Below are positions 35,901 through 44,565 of a DNA stretch of 64,000 bases, one piece after another. The position numbers and the translations under genes were made by a program. The notes under the pieces are model-generated. The model worked only from the letters and a program-made list of their open reading frames with translations, ran no database searches and was not told where the DNA came from. This stretch comes from Malania oleifera (Eukaryota; Streptophyta; Magnoliopsida; Santalales; Ximeniaceae). Position 1 is the first letter of the stretch, and each line of letters opens with the position of its first letter. The DNA is taken from NCBI RefSeq assembly GCF_029873635.1, contig NC_080423.1:106687988-106751987 (forward strand). The letters run 5' to 3'.

Positions 35901-36509
35901 TTCTCTTCAAGGGGTCAAGGTAGTGTTTTAACAGTCTTACACTTGGATGGTACCCTGCACACTTACAATTCAGATCTCAGTGAATTTTTTATAATTACTG
36001 TGTCCTTATCATATAATATTGTATAATGTTAGGATTTGCGCATCTGTGACTGTGTCTACATGTGTTCAAATGTCTTATTTTTTACATGTTTGCCGTATGT
36101 GTGTGGAGTTAGCTCAGGGTGTTATTGTGTGTGCAGCTTAGTTCGATGGTACCTTCTTTGTGTGTATAGTTGTTCCTCTCTCTGATTTTTCAGTTGTTTC
36201 CCTCTTTCTTAGGTTCAGAATCTTAAAATATCGTGTAACCCTTTTTTTTTTTTTTTTTTTGACATTTTAGAAGAATCTAATTAATCTAATCTATTTTCCT
36301 ATGCTTTACAAGTAGAAGCTGCTGACAGTCTGGCGGATCCAGCGCCAAATGAAGCACATGATGTGAATGAGATGCTGGATGGAGCTGAGGAAGAAATGTT
36401 AGCTACTAAAAGGAAAAAGAAACCCAAAAAGAAGAGTGAAAACAAGGAGCTAAAACCCAAGAAAAGAAGCAAGAAGGTTAGACGTGAGATTATTGATGAT
36501 GAGCCGTGA
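18439..36509 (+). CDS. WDR74: WD40 repeat protein, WDR74/NSA1 family (60S ribosome biogenesis)
   Basis: Twelve coding exons with GT-AG introns and consistent phase: 18439-18520, 18643-18758, 20961-20990, 21105-21241, 26619-26798, 26909-26972, 27078-27185, 30323-30476, 32248-32337, 32758-32813, 34668-34725, 36313-36509. The spliced product is 423 aa with no internal stop. Recognisable family segments are PRTTKVECPGCPPIRALTF (N-terminus), VWDLEQGSKIW (about 188-198), FTPTWFTSATFL, FVAGTNSHQVRLYD (about 231-244), RRPV, ASFDIRT, GCFLGKCSGSIRSIARHPEL, VIASCGFDSYARFWDVKT (about 316-333). The tail has an acidic patch (about 381-386) and a Lys-rich run (about 391-416), typical of nucleolar targeting. 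Family role, from yeast Nsa1 and animal WDR74: a nucleolar beta-propeller factor of pre-60S maturation working with an NVL2/Rix7-type AAA ATPase. Introns 2, 4, 7, 8, 10 and 11 are long and full of repeats; the others are 105-420 bp. It appears functional. Confidence 0.93.
19282..19922. repeat. Tandem duplication of about 320 bp in intron 2
   Basis: About 19282-19605 and 19606-19922 are near copies. Both contain AAATTGCTTGTAGGTTAG, CTAATATTAATAAATTATG and a run of GATGAT units (AATAATGATGATATTGATG) before AGAAGTCAATAATG. Differences are scattered substitutions and a poly-T stretch in the first copy. Just upstream (19087-19230) another pair of roughly 75-bp imperfect units (TTGTGAT...CCTGGTCCTATG) is present. 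Confidence 0.8.
21541..22090. repeat. Tandem duplication of 275 bp in intron 4
   Basis: CAGTAATGTTCAGAACTTTG begins at 21541 and again at 21816. The copies run side by side for 275 bp and differ at only a few positions (for instance TTTGGTGAAAG against TTTAGTGAAAG). The high similarity marks a fairly recent event. Confidence 0.9.
23790..26165 (+). mobile_element. Degenerate L1-type LINE in intron 4, 5'-truncated
   Basis: Sense-orientation non-LTR retrotransposon remnant. Reading across frames gives the start of the RT (FMKVFEEFHANGVIPKSMN, SVYKIIAKVLADKIKDVI, ILDAILVANEVV), FVNEIILFLSDD at the position of the FADD box, and much later the zinc-binding RT-associated domain (KIP-like segment, VDGHS, MCYVLH, WLCNKL-like) near 25540-25800. 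Many stops and shifts are present. It lacks the endonuclease part, as usual for 5'-truncated LINEs, and ends near TTATTAATAAATTTC and a homopolymer at 26155. Confidence 0.8.
27440..28098 (+). mobile_element. TRIM-like element (small LTR-type repeat) in intron 7
   Basis: Two direct repeats of about 155 bp, 27440-27594 and 27909-28062, share GGGAAATCTTGGGCTTA-type, AAGGAGGGTTTGGGTTCCAA and GTGGGCCAAAGTGGACAATA segments. They flank about 310 bp containing further partial copies (TTGGATGTGTACGAGGGAGA). TGATATCAAAGCC follows the first repeat and TGGTATCAGAGCC (28086-28098) lies just after the second; both resemble a tRNA-Met primer site. No coding capacity. These features fit a terminal-repeat retrotransposon in miniature; exact ends are uncertain. 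A related fragment lies at 33915-34250. Confidence 0.65.
28290..29600 (-). mobile_element. Antisense L1 LINE 3' fragment in intron 7
   Basis: On the - strand the translated frames give the end of an L1 RT zinc-binding domain: FLHCPVANHLQRIFF, LFWRSSGDALGCG, ILWNLWIQNNMRV and WDGIVLLASILF. These are the usual closing motifs of plant LINE ORF2. Frames are broken. It lies antisense to the host gene. Confidence 0.65.
29832..29940. repeat. GA microsatellite with duplicated flank, intron 7
   Basis: A GAGAGA tract (about 29861-29900, with another at 29930-29942). The sequence TCCTCAATGAGACCTAACAC occurs before and again after the first tract, making a unit of about 70 bp. Confidence 0.75.
30477..32247 (+). 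other. Intron 8 of the WD40 gene, nothing recognised
   Basis: 1.77 kb of AT-rich intron. A 137-codon open stretch (31646-32059) has no motif, no neighbouring exon signals and lies wholly within the intron, so I do not call it a gene. Confidence 0.6.
33120..33800 (-). mobile_element. RTE-type LINE 3' fragment in intron 10
   Basis: On the - strand the frame at 33723-33541 reads QAEGEIEEDVIHRVKARRVK followed by a W-x-S-S stretch and SLKIKREVL. This matches the pattern seen in C-terminal RTE-clade reverse transcriptases of plants, which continue with an AMLYG-ECWA-like motif, visible here in a shifted frame around 33555-33590. The element ends in a (CTT)n/(AAG)n run at about 33151-33175, a trinucleotide tail typical of RTE elements. 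Confidence 0.75.
33915..34250 (+). repeat. TRIM-related fragment with 113-bp tandem duplication, intron 10
   Basis: The region from GTCACAGTCCCACACATTTA to about 34130 parallels the intron 7 direct repeats (TATTAGGGAGAT, GTGCCAAAGTGGACAACA). Part of it (34028-34140) is repeated almost exactly at 34141-34250 (GGTCTGCTGTGCCAAAGTG start, CACCCAGATTGACA end), a 113-bp step. Confidence 0.75.
34855..35446. mobile_element. hAT-like non-autonomous element (MITE) in intron 11
   Basis: AAGGCTGCAAACGGGCT at the left and AGCTCATTTGCAGCCTT at the right are imperfect inverted repeats. The 590-bp interior is rich in GAGCTCGAGCTCG and AACAAGCT words in both orientations. It has no coding sequence. The end sequence and composition resemble hAT-type MITEs common in plants. 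I could not find a clean 8-bp target duplication, so class assignment is tentative. Confidence 0.55.
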
Positions 36510-38401
36510 TCCTGATGCATGGATTGCATTGTTTTACTTGCGGGGCAAAGGATCCCCTGAGGCTTCCAAGTCGACTTTTGGATGGTCCTCAAGCGCCAGT
36601 AGGCAGCACAGTTTTGGACACGGCACCAAGAATGGTTTTAATGTCTGGAAAGTTTTTTTTTGGGTTTTTGTGTTTGTACCTACTTTTATGGGGAGTAGGA
36701 TAGCTGTTTTATTTTGTATGTAGGAATTGTCCTCTCTACCCACATCTTTCTTTTTATTAGATTTTTCCATAGATTCTGGTGAAGCAAAGAAAAGGGGTTA
36801 AAGTGAGTTTTTGTGATTGTTTGAAGACGGTGGAGGTAAGACATGGTCAAGATCTAGAGTACCAAAGCAAAATCAAGGAAACCCTAGGGTGAGTTTGATT
36901 GTAATACCCTGCTACGTTTCTTTAAATTAAAAGGGGACATTACGTTTTATTGTTGAGAGTGGAACTTGGCATCTTTATATAGTTGTGAAGATCATACATT
37001 TAAATAACCATTATGCTTTCCTAATTTTTTTAAAAATATTTGTTGCTCTAGGTCTTGTGTTAAACCAAATGCACATGCACACAAGATTTGAATGGAATGA
37101 AAATTTATGTGAAAAATGTCAAGAAATTAAGTGATAAATTTAATTCTGTATTATTTGATTTTATTCTATTTTTATGTATTAAGCACATGGTAAAATCATT
37201 TTAAAAAAAAAAAACCATTTTCCAACTAGAAGTTCGTTTTGTGGAGCCATATGTATACATTAGATGCTTGTGTATTATAATTTTACGGAGCGCATTTCCT
37301 AGATCTCAGCTCCACTACCTTGCATCGGTACATGATACTCCTGCTTTGCATGTCGAGAATTTATCACATGACAAAAAAAACATTCATTAAAAAATCTTTA
37401 CTTGATCTACATTTAATATCTCATTATTATTGTACAAATATTTAAACATGCAGAATGCTATTGCCATAATATACATAATGAACCACCACTTTCTAAAACT
37501 TCTATTTTCACTCGCTATATGTTTGATAAGTAGGAATGAAACAGAATCGAAGAGTATAATCAAATTTATCATTTGATTTTGTCATGCTATCCTTTCCAGT
37601 TTTCATTCCATTCTTTTCCTACCCCTTTCTTCTCGCAAACCAAACATGATATAATTAGAACTTGGGATTACGTGTGCTATTTCATTAACCGATTAGTCGC
37701 CCAATATGTTGCTGATAACACCAAACATGTTTGATGCTTTATGGATCACTTCTTTTGCATTCACTCCACGCAGGAATTTCCAGTATCATTTCAACATTAG
37801 GAAGATAACAGGCTTTCCCTCCCTCCTGATATACGAATCATGAGCCAGTGGAATCATAAATACATATTTACCATCTGAAATTTGCTCATTCTCTAATGCC
37901 TAGCACTCCCAGCTCAGTTCCCTCTCTACCTCAACTTTTGTTCTAAATCAGAATGCTTCAAATCATAAGGTGCAAACTTTTGTTCATCTGTTTTTCCGTA
38001 AATATTTTCGTGCATAGAGTCCAACCTCAACTCACAGTGGTTTTGAGGCTATTCTTGTTTGGTTTTTGAGAAAACCAGGCACTAAGGATAGGGCTGTCTT
38101 GCTAATAAGAGGAAGGGTTTCAGGTGAGTTTGATTTTCAGAAACTTCACAGTAAAAGAAAATCAACATGCAATGCAGTTGAATTAATGAGGGTTTACACA
38201 GCCTGAACAAGAAGTCAAGATAAAGAACCAAAAAAGGAACAGAATATTATAAATCAAAACAACTGTTGCTTATTGCACATTTATGCTAGTATCTAAAGCA
38301 TCAATTGTGACTGTTCGAGAGAGATCCAAAAAACCAGTATAATGGTTTTAGAAGAATCAACGAAAATCCCCGACCAAGGATGGACAAAACAAGCAGTCAA
38401 G
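36510..38401. other. Tail-to-tail intergenic region with both 3' UTRs
   Basis: The WD40 gene stop is at 36507-36509 (+) and the MPC1-type stop at 38404-38402 (-). The 1.9 kb between must hold both 3' UTRs. Two TTTTTATTAG/TTTATTAT-like stretches are compatible with polyadenylation regions but no site is certain. I see no other gene. Confidence 0.6.
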
Positions 38402-41400
38402 TTACTGAGATGCAGATTCATCTTTCTTCTCCTGCAAGTACCTATGACCCAAAAAAACAATAATATTCAAACAAAACTAAATAAGGGGGGTGGGGGGGGG
38501 GGGGGGGGGGGCAAAGGTCATTAATATCAATACATAGTGAGTAATAGTGTATCAGCCACTATGTGGACCTCTTTCACACCTGCCTGTGAGAGAGAGCCAC
38601 ACTCTGGCTGCCACACACCCACACCATAGAATTATAAGATATGAATTATAAGATATGTGGCGTCATGTTTTTTGTAAACGCATATAGTTATGAATGAAGA
38701 AATGAGTTAATAACAATAGTTAAAACACCCATCAAGGGTCTTTAAAAAAAAAATTGAAGAGGAATCAGTTTTCCCTGGTTGGAAGGTGAGTACCCCTTTT
38801 GTTGCTATTCTCATCTATGCTATGGAGACCTCCTTGATCCCTGCACCTTCAGCAGACAATGAATTGAATTCAACAAAATTCCCTTCAGGACACTCAAATT
38901 GGGTGTGGTTTGCTCTTCCAAAGATAAGGGAGTACATGGGCTGAAAAAGATGGAAGATGCGAATCTTGCTCTTATCTCCGAACTCTTGGTGAATGCTCAA
39001 TGAACAAGAATGTATTTGGACAGAAATCTTGGCTAATAAATATTAAGGACTTCACCTCACAGGAAGGGCAAGAACGTGCTCAATTATGGGCTTGCTAAGT
39101 CACTCTGCGAATAAACCTAATTTTGGATTGACAGTTGGGTGGGGCACAGGCTGCTACTGGAATTAATCCAGCCATCTCAGCAAATGGGCCTGAATGATTA
39201 ACATATGAGACTATTGATAATGGGAACTGGGACAAAGAGCAAAAGCTTGAGAAAATTCCTCAAGATCTCGTTATGAAGATCTGCAAAGTGCCGGTGGGCA
39301 GTTGCAGCATGCATATGGACAAGTTCATCTGGAACTTGAACTCAAAAGGTAATTTGTCAACCAAAATAGCAACACGGGCCATATTGAATAATCAATCCCA
39401 AGCTGATTAAAGATCTGGCAGGAAAAAGATCAGTGCAGTGTCAGTTCCACTGAGGGTCAAATACTTTACACAGATATCAAGATTGGAAATGCACACAAAT
39501 TAACCAGAGATTAGGTAAAATATGGCAGAAAGTTCCATGCATGAATCTTGGAGATCCAGTCAAAAATGCATAGCATTCTCTTAGGCCACTGCAATCTGGA
39601 ATGCTTCACCCCAGAAGAACTGACACAAAAACTGCACAGAGTGGATAGATAACAGTACACCTGGCAAGCTCATAATCAATCCCCTTGAAAGTCCCTGGTG
39701 ATCTGTTTGCCTTTGCTTGTTGGAAGATCTGGAAATGATGGTGCAACTGTATTCTAGAATGAAAACTCATATATTCCATCAATCCAATACTTAACATCAT
39801 GAGGGTGCAGAAGAGATGGCAAGATTCTCCCTTTCAAACAAATCAACCAATCCAATATTGGAGGTCTATGTTGCCCGCGCACAACAACAATAAGAATGGT
39901 TGAATTGAATGTAAACAGGAGTCCAAAAGGGAAGCCAGGCATTGCACATGCAGGGGGCTGCCTTGGGTGACTTGGAAAGGAGATGGGTCAAGGGTTTGTT
40001 CAGAAATTGGACAAATGCCCAAAAAATATATCTTGACCGTGGGATTTTCTTCAGAGGCTGAGACTGGTTCCAGACCTAGGAATTTGAAAGTTAGAAGTTG
40101 AACCAAACTCAACACCCACTCTGGCCCTCCAAATGAAGGATGACTTCAAATCTGGGCCTTATTGCTTCACGCAACAGCTTATCCCAATGGTTAAGACTGC
40201 AAAAAAAAAAAAAAAGGGGCAGCCCAGTGCACAAAGCTGCCGCGTATACGGGATCTAGGGAAGGGGCGGACCACAATGGGTCTATAGTAGGCAGCCTTAC
40301 CTTGCATTTTTGCAAAAGGCTGTTTCCACACCTCGAACCCATGACCTCCAGGTCACACGGCGACAACCTTACCATTGCGCCTAAGCTCCTCTTCTTAAGA
40401 CTGCAAAGTCGAGCATATTTTTCGGGAGGTCAATGTATTCTAGATTGGATTGCTACATAATCTTAAGGTTCAATCTAGGACTTTCTCAATCCCAGACTCT
40501 ATTCCTTCTGGGCTCAAAACTTTTCTTACTCCCGGATATCACAGAAATTGCTCTTCCCTAGCTTGTTTGCTAGTTTCTTTGGGCAGTTTCCCCTTGTTGA
40601 CCCCCCTCACTTATTTTCCAATAAATAAATAAATAAAGTGGGCAAAACTTTACAAGGAAGCTTCCTTTATGAATACGTGTATGACACTATAGAATAACTT
40701 CAAGGCAATGAAATATCTGAGAGATCTAAGTCTAATAGTGTACAAGATATAAAATAAAATGATATATCAGTTTTACTTAGAAATGCCAAATCAGGTTAAT
40801 TATAACTCGGTTAATTACAACTCAATTTATTCTCTGGTTTCAATGAATTATAAGGCCGTTCGGTATTGTTTACATTTCCATTTTCTATTTTCGTTGTTGC
40901 AGAGGTGAAAACCAAGTTAGACAATGAGCTTGCTTATATTGCTAGGTTTTTGTCAGTTTCCACAAAACTGGAAATCAAATTTTATGCTTTTCAAAGCACT
41001 AAGAAGTGAGTTTAAAAATATAATAATTAAATAAAATAAGAGTTATTTTTATTTTTTTTATTGTAATATTATTTAATTTACGTGCATTTTATATTTTTAT
41101 TTTAATTGATTTAGAGGCAACATGAACATGAGTTCAATTAGGTGTCTAATTTGTTGTAGTTTTGAAAATTAAAATATTAACCAAAAGGCTGTTTGTTTTC
41201 AATTTTTATTATTTGTTTCTAGTTTTTATCTCCATCATTTTTTACAGCGATAACAAACAACCCCTTAGTTGCTACAATATAGACAAGGAAAACAAAAACC
41301 AATAAAAAACAAATTACCTAATCATTTAAATCTCTCTTGGGTAAGTTATACTAATAGTCCCCAAGCCATGACCCATATTTTATACTCGTCCCTAAACTTC

Positions 41401-42834
41401 AATTTATCTCACCATCAATACCGAACTTTCAAAATGGTTTCAATTACATCCCATTGCTAGTATGTAGACGCAACTCGAACCTATTGCACACTGCACCAAT
41501 AGTCCCCCAGATTGTGTTTCACAATTGTCCCCCAAATTTTAATATTGTATGAAACTTAGTCAATAATTCAGAGGTGAGTATAAAACCTAGTCAACAGTTC
41601 AGTCACTGGTGCAATTTAGTTGTACACACAGTTACTGCCAGCATGGAGGTCCAACAAAAATCCCAGGGTGAGACATTAAAAGTTACGGATGAGCATGAAA
41701 AAGGGGTCATAGTTTGGAGATTACGGTCTAATTTACCAAACCCCTCAAAGAAGAAACTTTTTATTAGAGAGAGAGAAGTTCATAATTTAAATCTCTTGCT
41801 CGCCAATGCCCATAAGGCCATAAAAGAACAGAAAGCTATGCAGGAAAACAGCAATTACGTCCAAACGATTTCTGTTTAGAGTAGTTGAGGTGGTGAAGAA
41901 TGAGAGATTGCACAAGATGAAAAATAACGTAGTAAAGTCAAATCAGAAAGAAAATACACAAAAAAGAAGAATTGGAATCACATACCCTTGACCCTTTGCC
42001 CAGCGTGAGAGTTGATAGAGTTGTACTGTTTCATTCGAAGCATGGCAAGCCAAAAGGAGATAGTTGCGAGGTTGAACCATCCATGCAAACCTCATAAACA
42101 AGCCTGAGTACACGCACATTGCTGTAGCACCAATGTTAAAGGTGAAATTAGATTCTTGGTGATGTAATAGACTCAATAATCATCTACCTTCTTAAACCAG
42201 ACTATCGAACCTGCAGTCATGTTGCCAGATATCATTTCTGGAGGTTTCTTCATGTCCACTAAGCCCTGTCAAATATGTCAGTAACACTAAATGAAGAATT
42301 CAAGAAGTGAACAATTATAACTAAAGAAGTCTTGAAGGCTCCACTTGGAACTTGGAAAACACAAAAGGAAAGGAAATGACAATATGAAGGAACCCACTTT
42401 TTCTTATTGGTTAATCAATGATAATGAAAATGAAAATAAAATACATTAGCAGATTAATGAACAGTATTTTGCATTAAACCCAGTTAATCTTTTATATTTT
42501 CTTAATTTTCAGCCATATAATAAATATTCACTCTTAACCATCTTCAAGATATATAGAAAATGATTTTCATATTATTTTCTTTTCTTTTCCTTTCCTTTTT
42601 TTTTGAAAAACATTTTTTAATCCAAAGGGAGCCAAAACGAATCACAATTTTGTACAATCTGCAATGAGTATTGTGTGATAGGTCAATAAATTATGCATCC
42701 ATGCTTGTATATCTTAAAAATAATAATAGAAAACATACTGCGACAACAAAACCCCAATTGGCAACTGGTCCCCAAAAATGAGTTGTTTTTGGACCCACAG
42801 GACTGTTCAAGAATGCTCGGAAGGCAGCTGACAT
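38402..42834 (-). CDS. MPC1: Mitochondrial pyruvate carrier subunit, MPC1 type
   Basis: Four coding exons on the - strand: 42834-42739, 42265-42211, 42121-41986, 38441-38402, with GT-AG junctions and consistent phase. The product is 108 aa, the family's usual size. It starts [20 protein letters not shown], then [47 protein letters not shown] and [17 protein letters not shown], ending in a short charged tail ([10 protein letters not shown]). These are the hallmark motifs of MPC1; the family has short helices that embed it in the inner mitochondrial membrane, where it pairs with an MPC2-type subunit to import pyruvate. The last intron (41985-38442, 3.5 kb) contains a LINE with a SINE inside. 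Coding sequence shows no damage. The gene converges with the WD40 gene and is bordered upstream by a MULE. Confidence 0.95.
38489..38511. repeat. Poly-G tract
   Basis: GGGGGGTGGGG followed by an unbroken run of G, in the last intron of the MPC1-type gene about 50 bp upstream of its final exon (a C-run on the gene's strand, next to the acceptor). It could also reflect sequencing or assembly slippage. Confidence 0.7.
38800..40637 (+). mobile_element. L1 LINE fragment, antisense in MPC1-type intron 3
   Basis: Reads on the + strand as the late part of plant L1 ORF2: [76 protein letters not shown], and an RNase H start [18 protein letters not shown] followed by [10 protein letters not shown] 3' UTR with TTTGGGCAGTTTCCCCTTG and a terminal AATAAATAAATAAA run ends at about 40637. 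A SINE interrupts it at 40204-40394. Frames are degenerate. Confidence 0.8.
40204..40394 (-). mobile_element. Au-like tRNA-derived SINE with 13-bp target duplication
   Basis: On the - strand, 5' GGCGCAATGGTAAGG resembles a pol III A box and GGTCATGGGTTCGAGG a B box. The body (GGAAACAGCCTTTTGCA, AAGGCTGCCTAC, GTGGTCCGCCCCTTCCC) and CTGGGCTGCCCC followed by a T-run match the pattern of Au SINEs as I recall it. TTAAGACTGCAAA occurs at both ends (40191-40203 and 40395-40407), a perfect 13-bp target duplication. It sits inside the L1 fragment, so it arrived later. Confidence 0.85.
40638..41985 (-). other. Remainder of MPC1-type intron 3
   Basis: AT-rich intron. A possible short TIR element (40852-41265, AGGCCGTTCGGTATTGTT against AACAAACAACCCCTTAG) is weakly supported. 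A 101-codon open stretch (41574-41879, + strand) shows no family motif and I do not call it. Confidence 0.45.
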
Positions 42835-43095
42835 ATCTGATTATTGCTGCTTAACGTCTGTAGTAGTTCAATCACAAAGTCAATTAGTTTAACATGGATT
42901 AGATATGATGTCGAATGCGAAAGCTAAATGAGAACCTACAAGATGCTTTGCACTAAAATAATTCAACTGCATATTTAGAGAAAATGAAGTTCATCAAATT
43001 AAAAGGAAGAAGGAAGGAGCTAATACCATGAAGACCAATTAATATCACAAAGTCAGAATGGTCGAACATTGATGATGTAAAATGTCAAAAGCAAT

Positions 43096-43329
43096 GGTTA
43101 AGGATTCTCTCCTTGACAAGGGGGTGCTGAGGGCAATCCATTACATGCATATTTGTGTGCCCATTGACATGCGTCTGCAATGAGTGATTGAATAAACAAC
43201 ATCATCATCATTGTATTCCTATAATATTTATCATTGATCATTCAATCACTCATGGTAGACATATGTCACAAAGATATGCATGCAAAGGATGATCCTTCGC
43301 ACCTCTTATCAAGAAGCGAATCCTTGGCC
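43096..43329. mobile_element. Fold-back MITE in the 5'-UTR intron of MPC1
   Basis: About 234 bp that is almost entirely one inverted repeat. The left arm (TTAAGGATTCTCTCCTTGA, TTACATGCATATTTGTG, GAGTGATTGAATAA) pairs with the right arm (CAATCACTCATGGTAGACAT, ATATGCATGC, GAAGCGAATCCTTGGCC). The centre is a short ATCATCATCATTG loop. No coding sequence. It can form a long hairpin RNA if transcribed. I could not define a target duplication. Confidence 0.75.
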
Positions 43330-44146
43330 AAATGCACCAAAGAGAAAAACAACTAAGAACACAAAAAATCCTTTACACATTAAAATTGTGCTTGGAGATG
43401 CAATCTTGGACCACAAATTTGAAATTATGGTGAAATTTGCACAGAACTCAATCTAAATTTGTATTAAATTTTGTTTAAATTCAGGCAATTTTAACTTCAA
43501 AATCCTCAATTACCATCCCAAACACTAAAAAATAATTGAAGTCAGACTCAAGACTTACAGACAAAATGAAATTCAGCAAAATTAGAAGGCAGGAGCAAAT
43601 GGGTACCAGCATAAGCAAGCAAGGACCGATTAAGAACACCCAAAACCCACAGAAATGCTGCTAAGGGCGTGTTTGAATACAACTATTTTCTGCTTTTCGT
43701 CTTAAGTTTTCATCATATTTCCAGTTTTCGTGTACCTTTGTTAAATGGGAAACTGATTTTCAGTGTGGAGAAGTGGAAAACGCATTCATATCGTGGGTGT
43801 CTGCTCGAACGAAACCCAAAATTCATCTATTCAGCAGCCCTAGCTACCCAGATCAAATACCCAAAAACTAAAAATCAAGAAAACATACACGCACGCCACG
43901 CACAAGCACATTAAAAATAAGGAGTAGAGGAAAAGGCCTAGTGCAAAAAACCTTGCGAATTCGGGTCATGACTCGATGCACAACTATAAAAAATATATAG
44001 AAGAAAGAGGGAAAAAGAATAACAAACCCCATAACCAATACAATCACAAATCAAAAGAGCTACAGATCGAGTCCAGAGAGAAACCAATCTGACGCTGTAA
44101 ATGTGAAGGAGATGCCGAATTTGCAGAGAGAGAGAGAGAGAGAGAC

Positions 44147-44210
44147 CTGATGGCGAAGACCCAGGCGGCGATGGTATTGGTAGGCTGTGTCTGAGTCAGA
44201 ATTGGTACAA
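44147..44210 (-). other. 5' UTR exon of the MPC1-type gene (probable)
   Basis: On the - strand ...TTCGCCATCAG|GTCTCTCTC is a fair donor at 44147/44146, and AATAATCAG|ATATGTCAGC at 42837/42836 a good acceptor two bases before the ATG. This gives a 1.3-kb 5'-UTR intron starting with a CT microsatellite and holding the MITE. The exon lies within a few bases of the MULE end (44222). The transcript start is not directly visible. Confidence 0.55.
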
Positions 44211-44221
44211 GGGAAAAACAG

Positions 44222-44565
44222 GAGTTTTTTCCCGTTTTATTATAAAAAATAAATAAAATATAAAATAATTGAGAAAAAATTTCTTAAAATAATGCTCACG
44301 TAATCTCTCGTAACTTCATGCTGTGTGATTTAAACTGATGGGCCGCTCTGCCTTTGATGAGTGGCAAGGAAAGAACCAGCGGGAAAGTGACGCGTGGCGG
44401 GTCTGGAGCAAATCACGCAACTTGGAGCTGCGAGATTTCAAGAGAGTAGCTAACGGGAAGGTGACGCATGGCGCAAATCTCATAGCACCAAGCTGCGAGA
44501 TTTATTCCTGAAATCCAGTAGCGTTGTGACATGTGGATAATCTGGCAGGACTATCCTGCGAGCTC
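44222..44565 (+). repeat. Left terminal inverted repeat of the MULE
   Basis: Pairs with the reverse complement of 52985-53230: GTTTTATTATAAAAAATA, TAATGCTCACGTA, GGCAAGGAAAGAACCAGCGG, GTGACGCGTGGC, AGCTGCGAGATTTAT, TAGCGTTGTGACATGTGGAT. The left arm is about 100 bp longer because a block with GAAGGTGACGC(A/G)TGGC and GCTGCGAGATTT is present twice. Confidence 0.9.

Noticed and set aside
40852-41265. Possible MITE with AGGCCGTTCGGTA-like ends
   Set aside because: End similarity is weak and no target duplication was found; mentioned only within the intron entry.
41574-41879. 101-codon open stretch in MPC1-type intron 3
   Set aside because: No family resemblance. It is a single short frame in AT-rich intron DNA, and MPC1 is complete without it.
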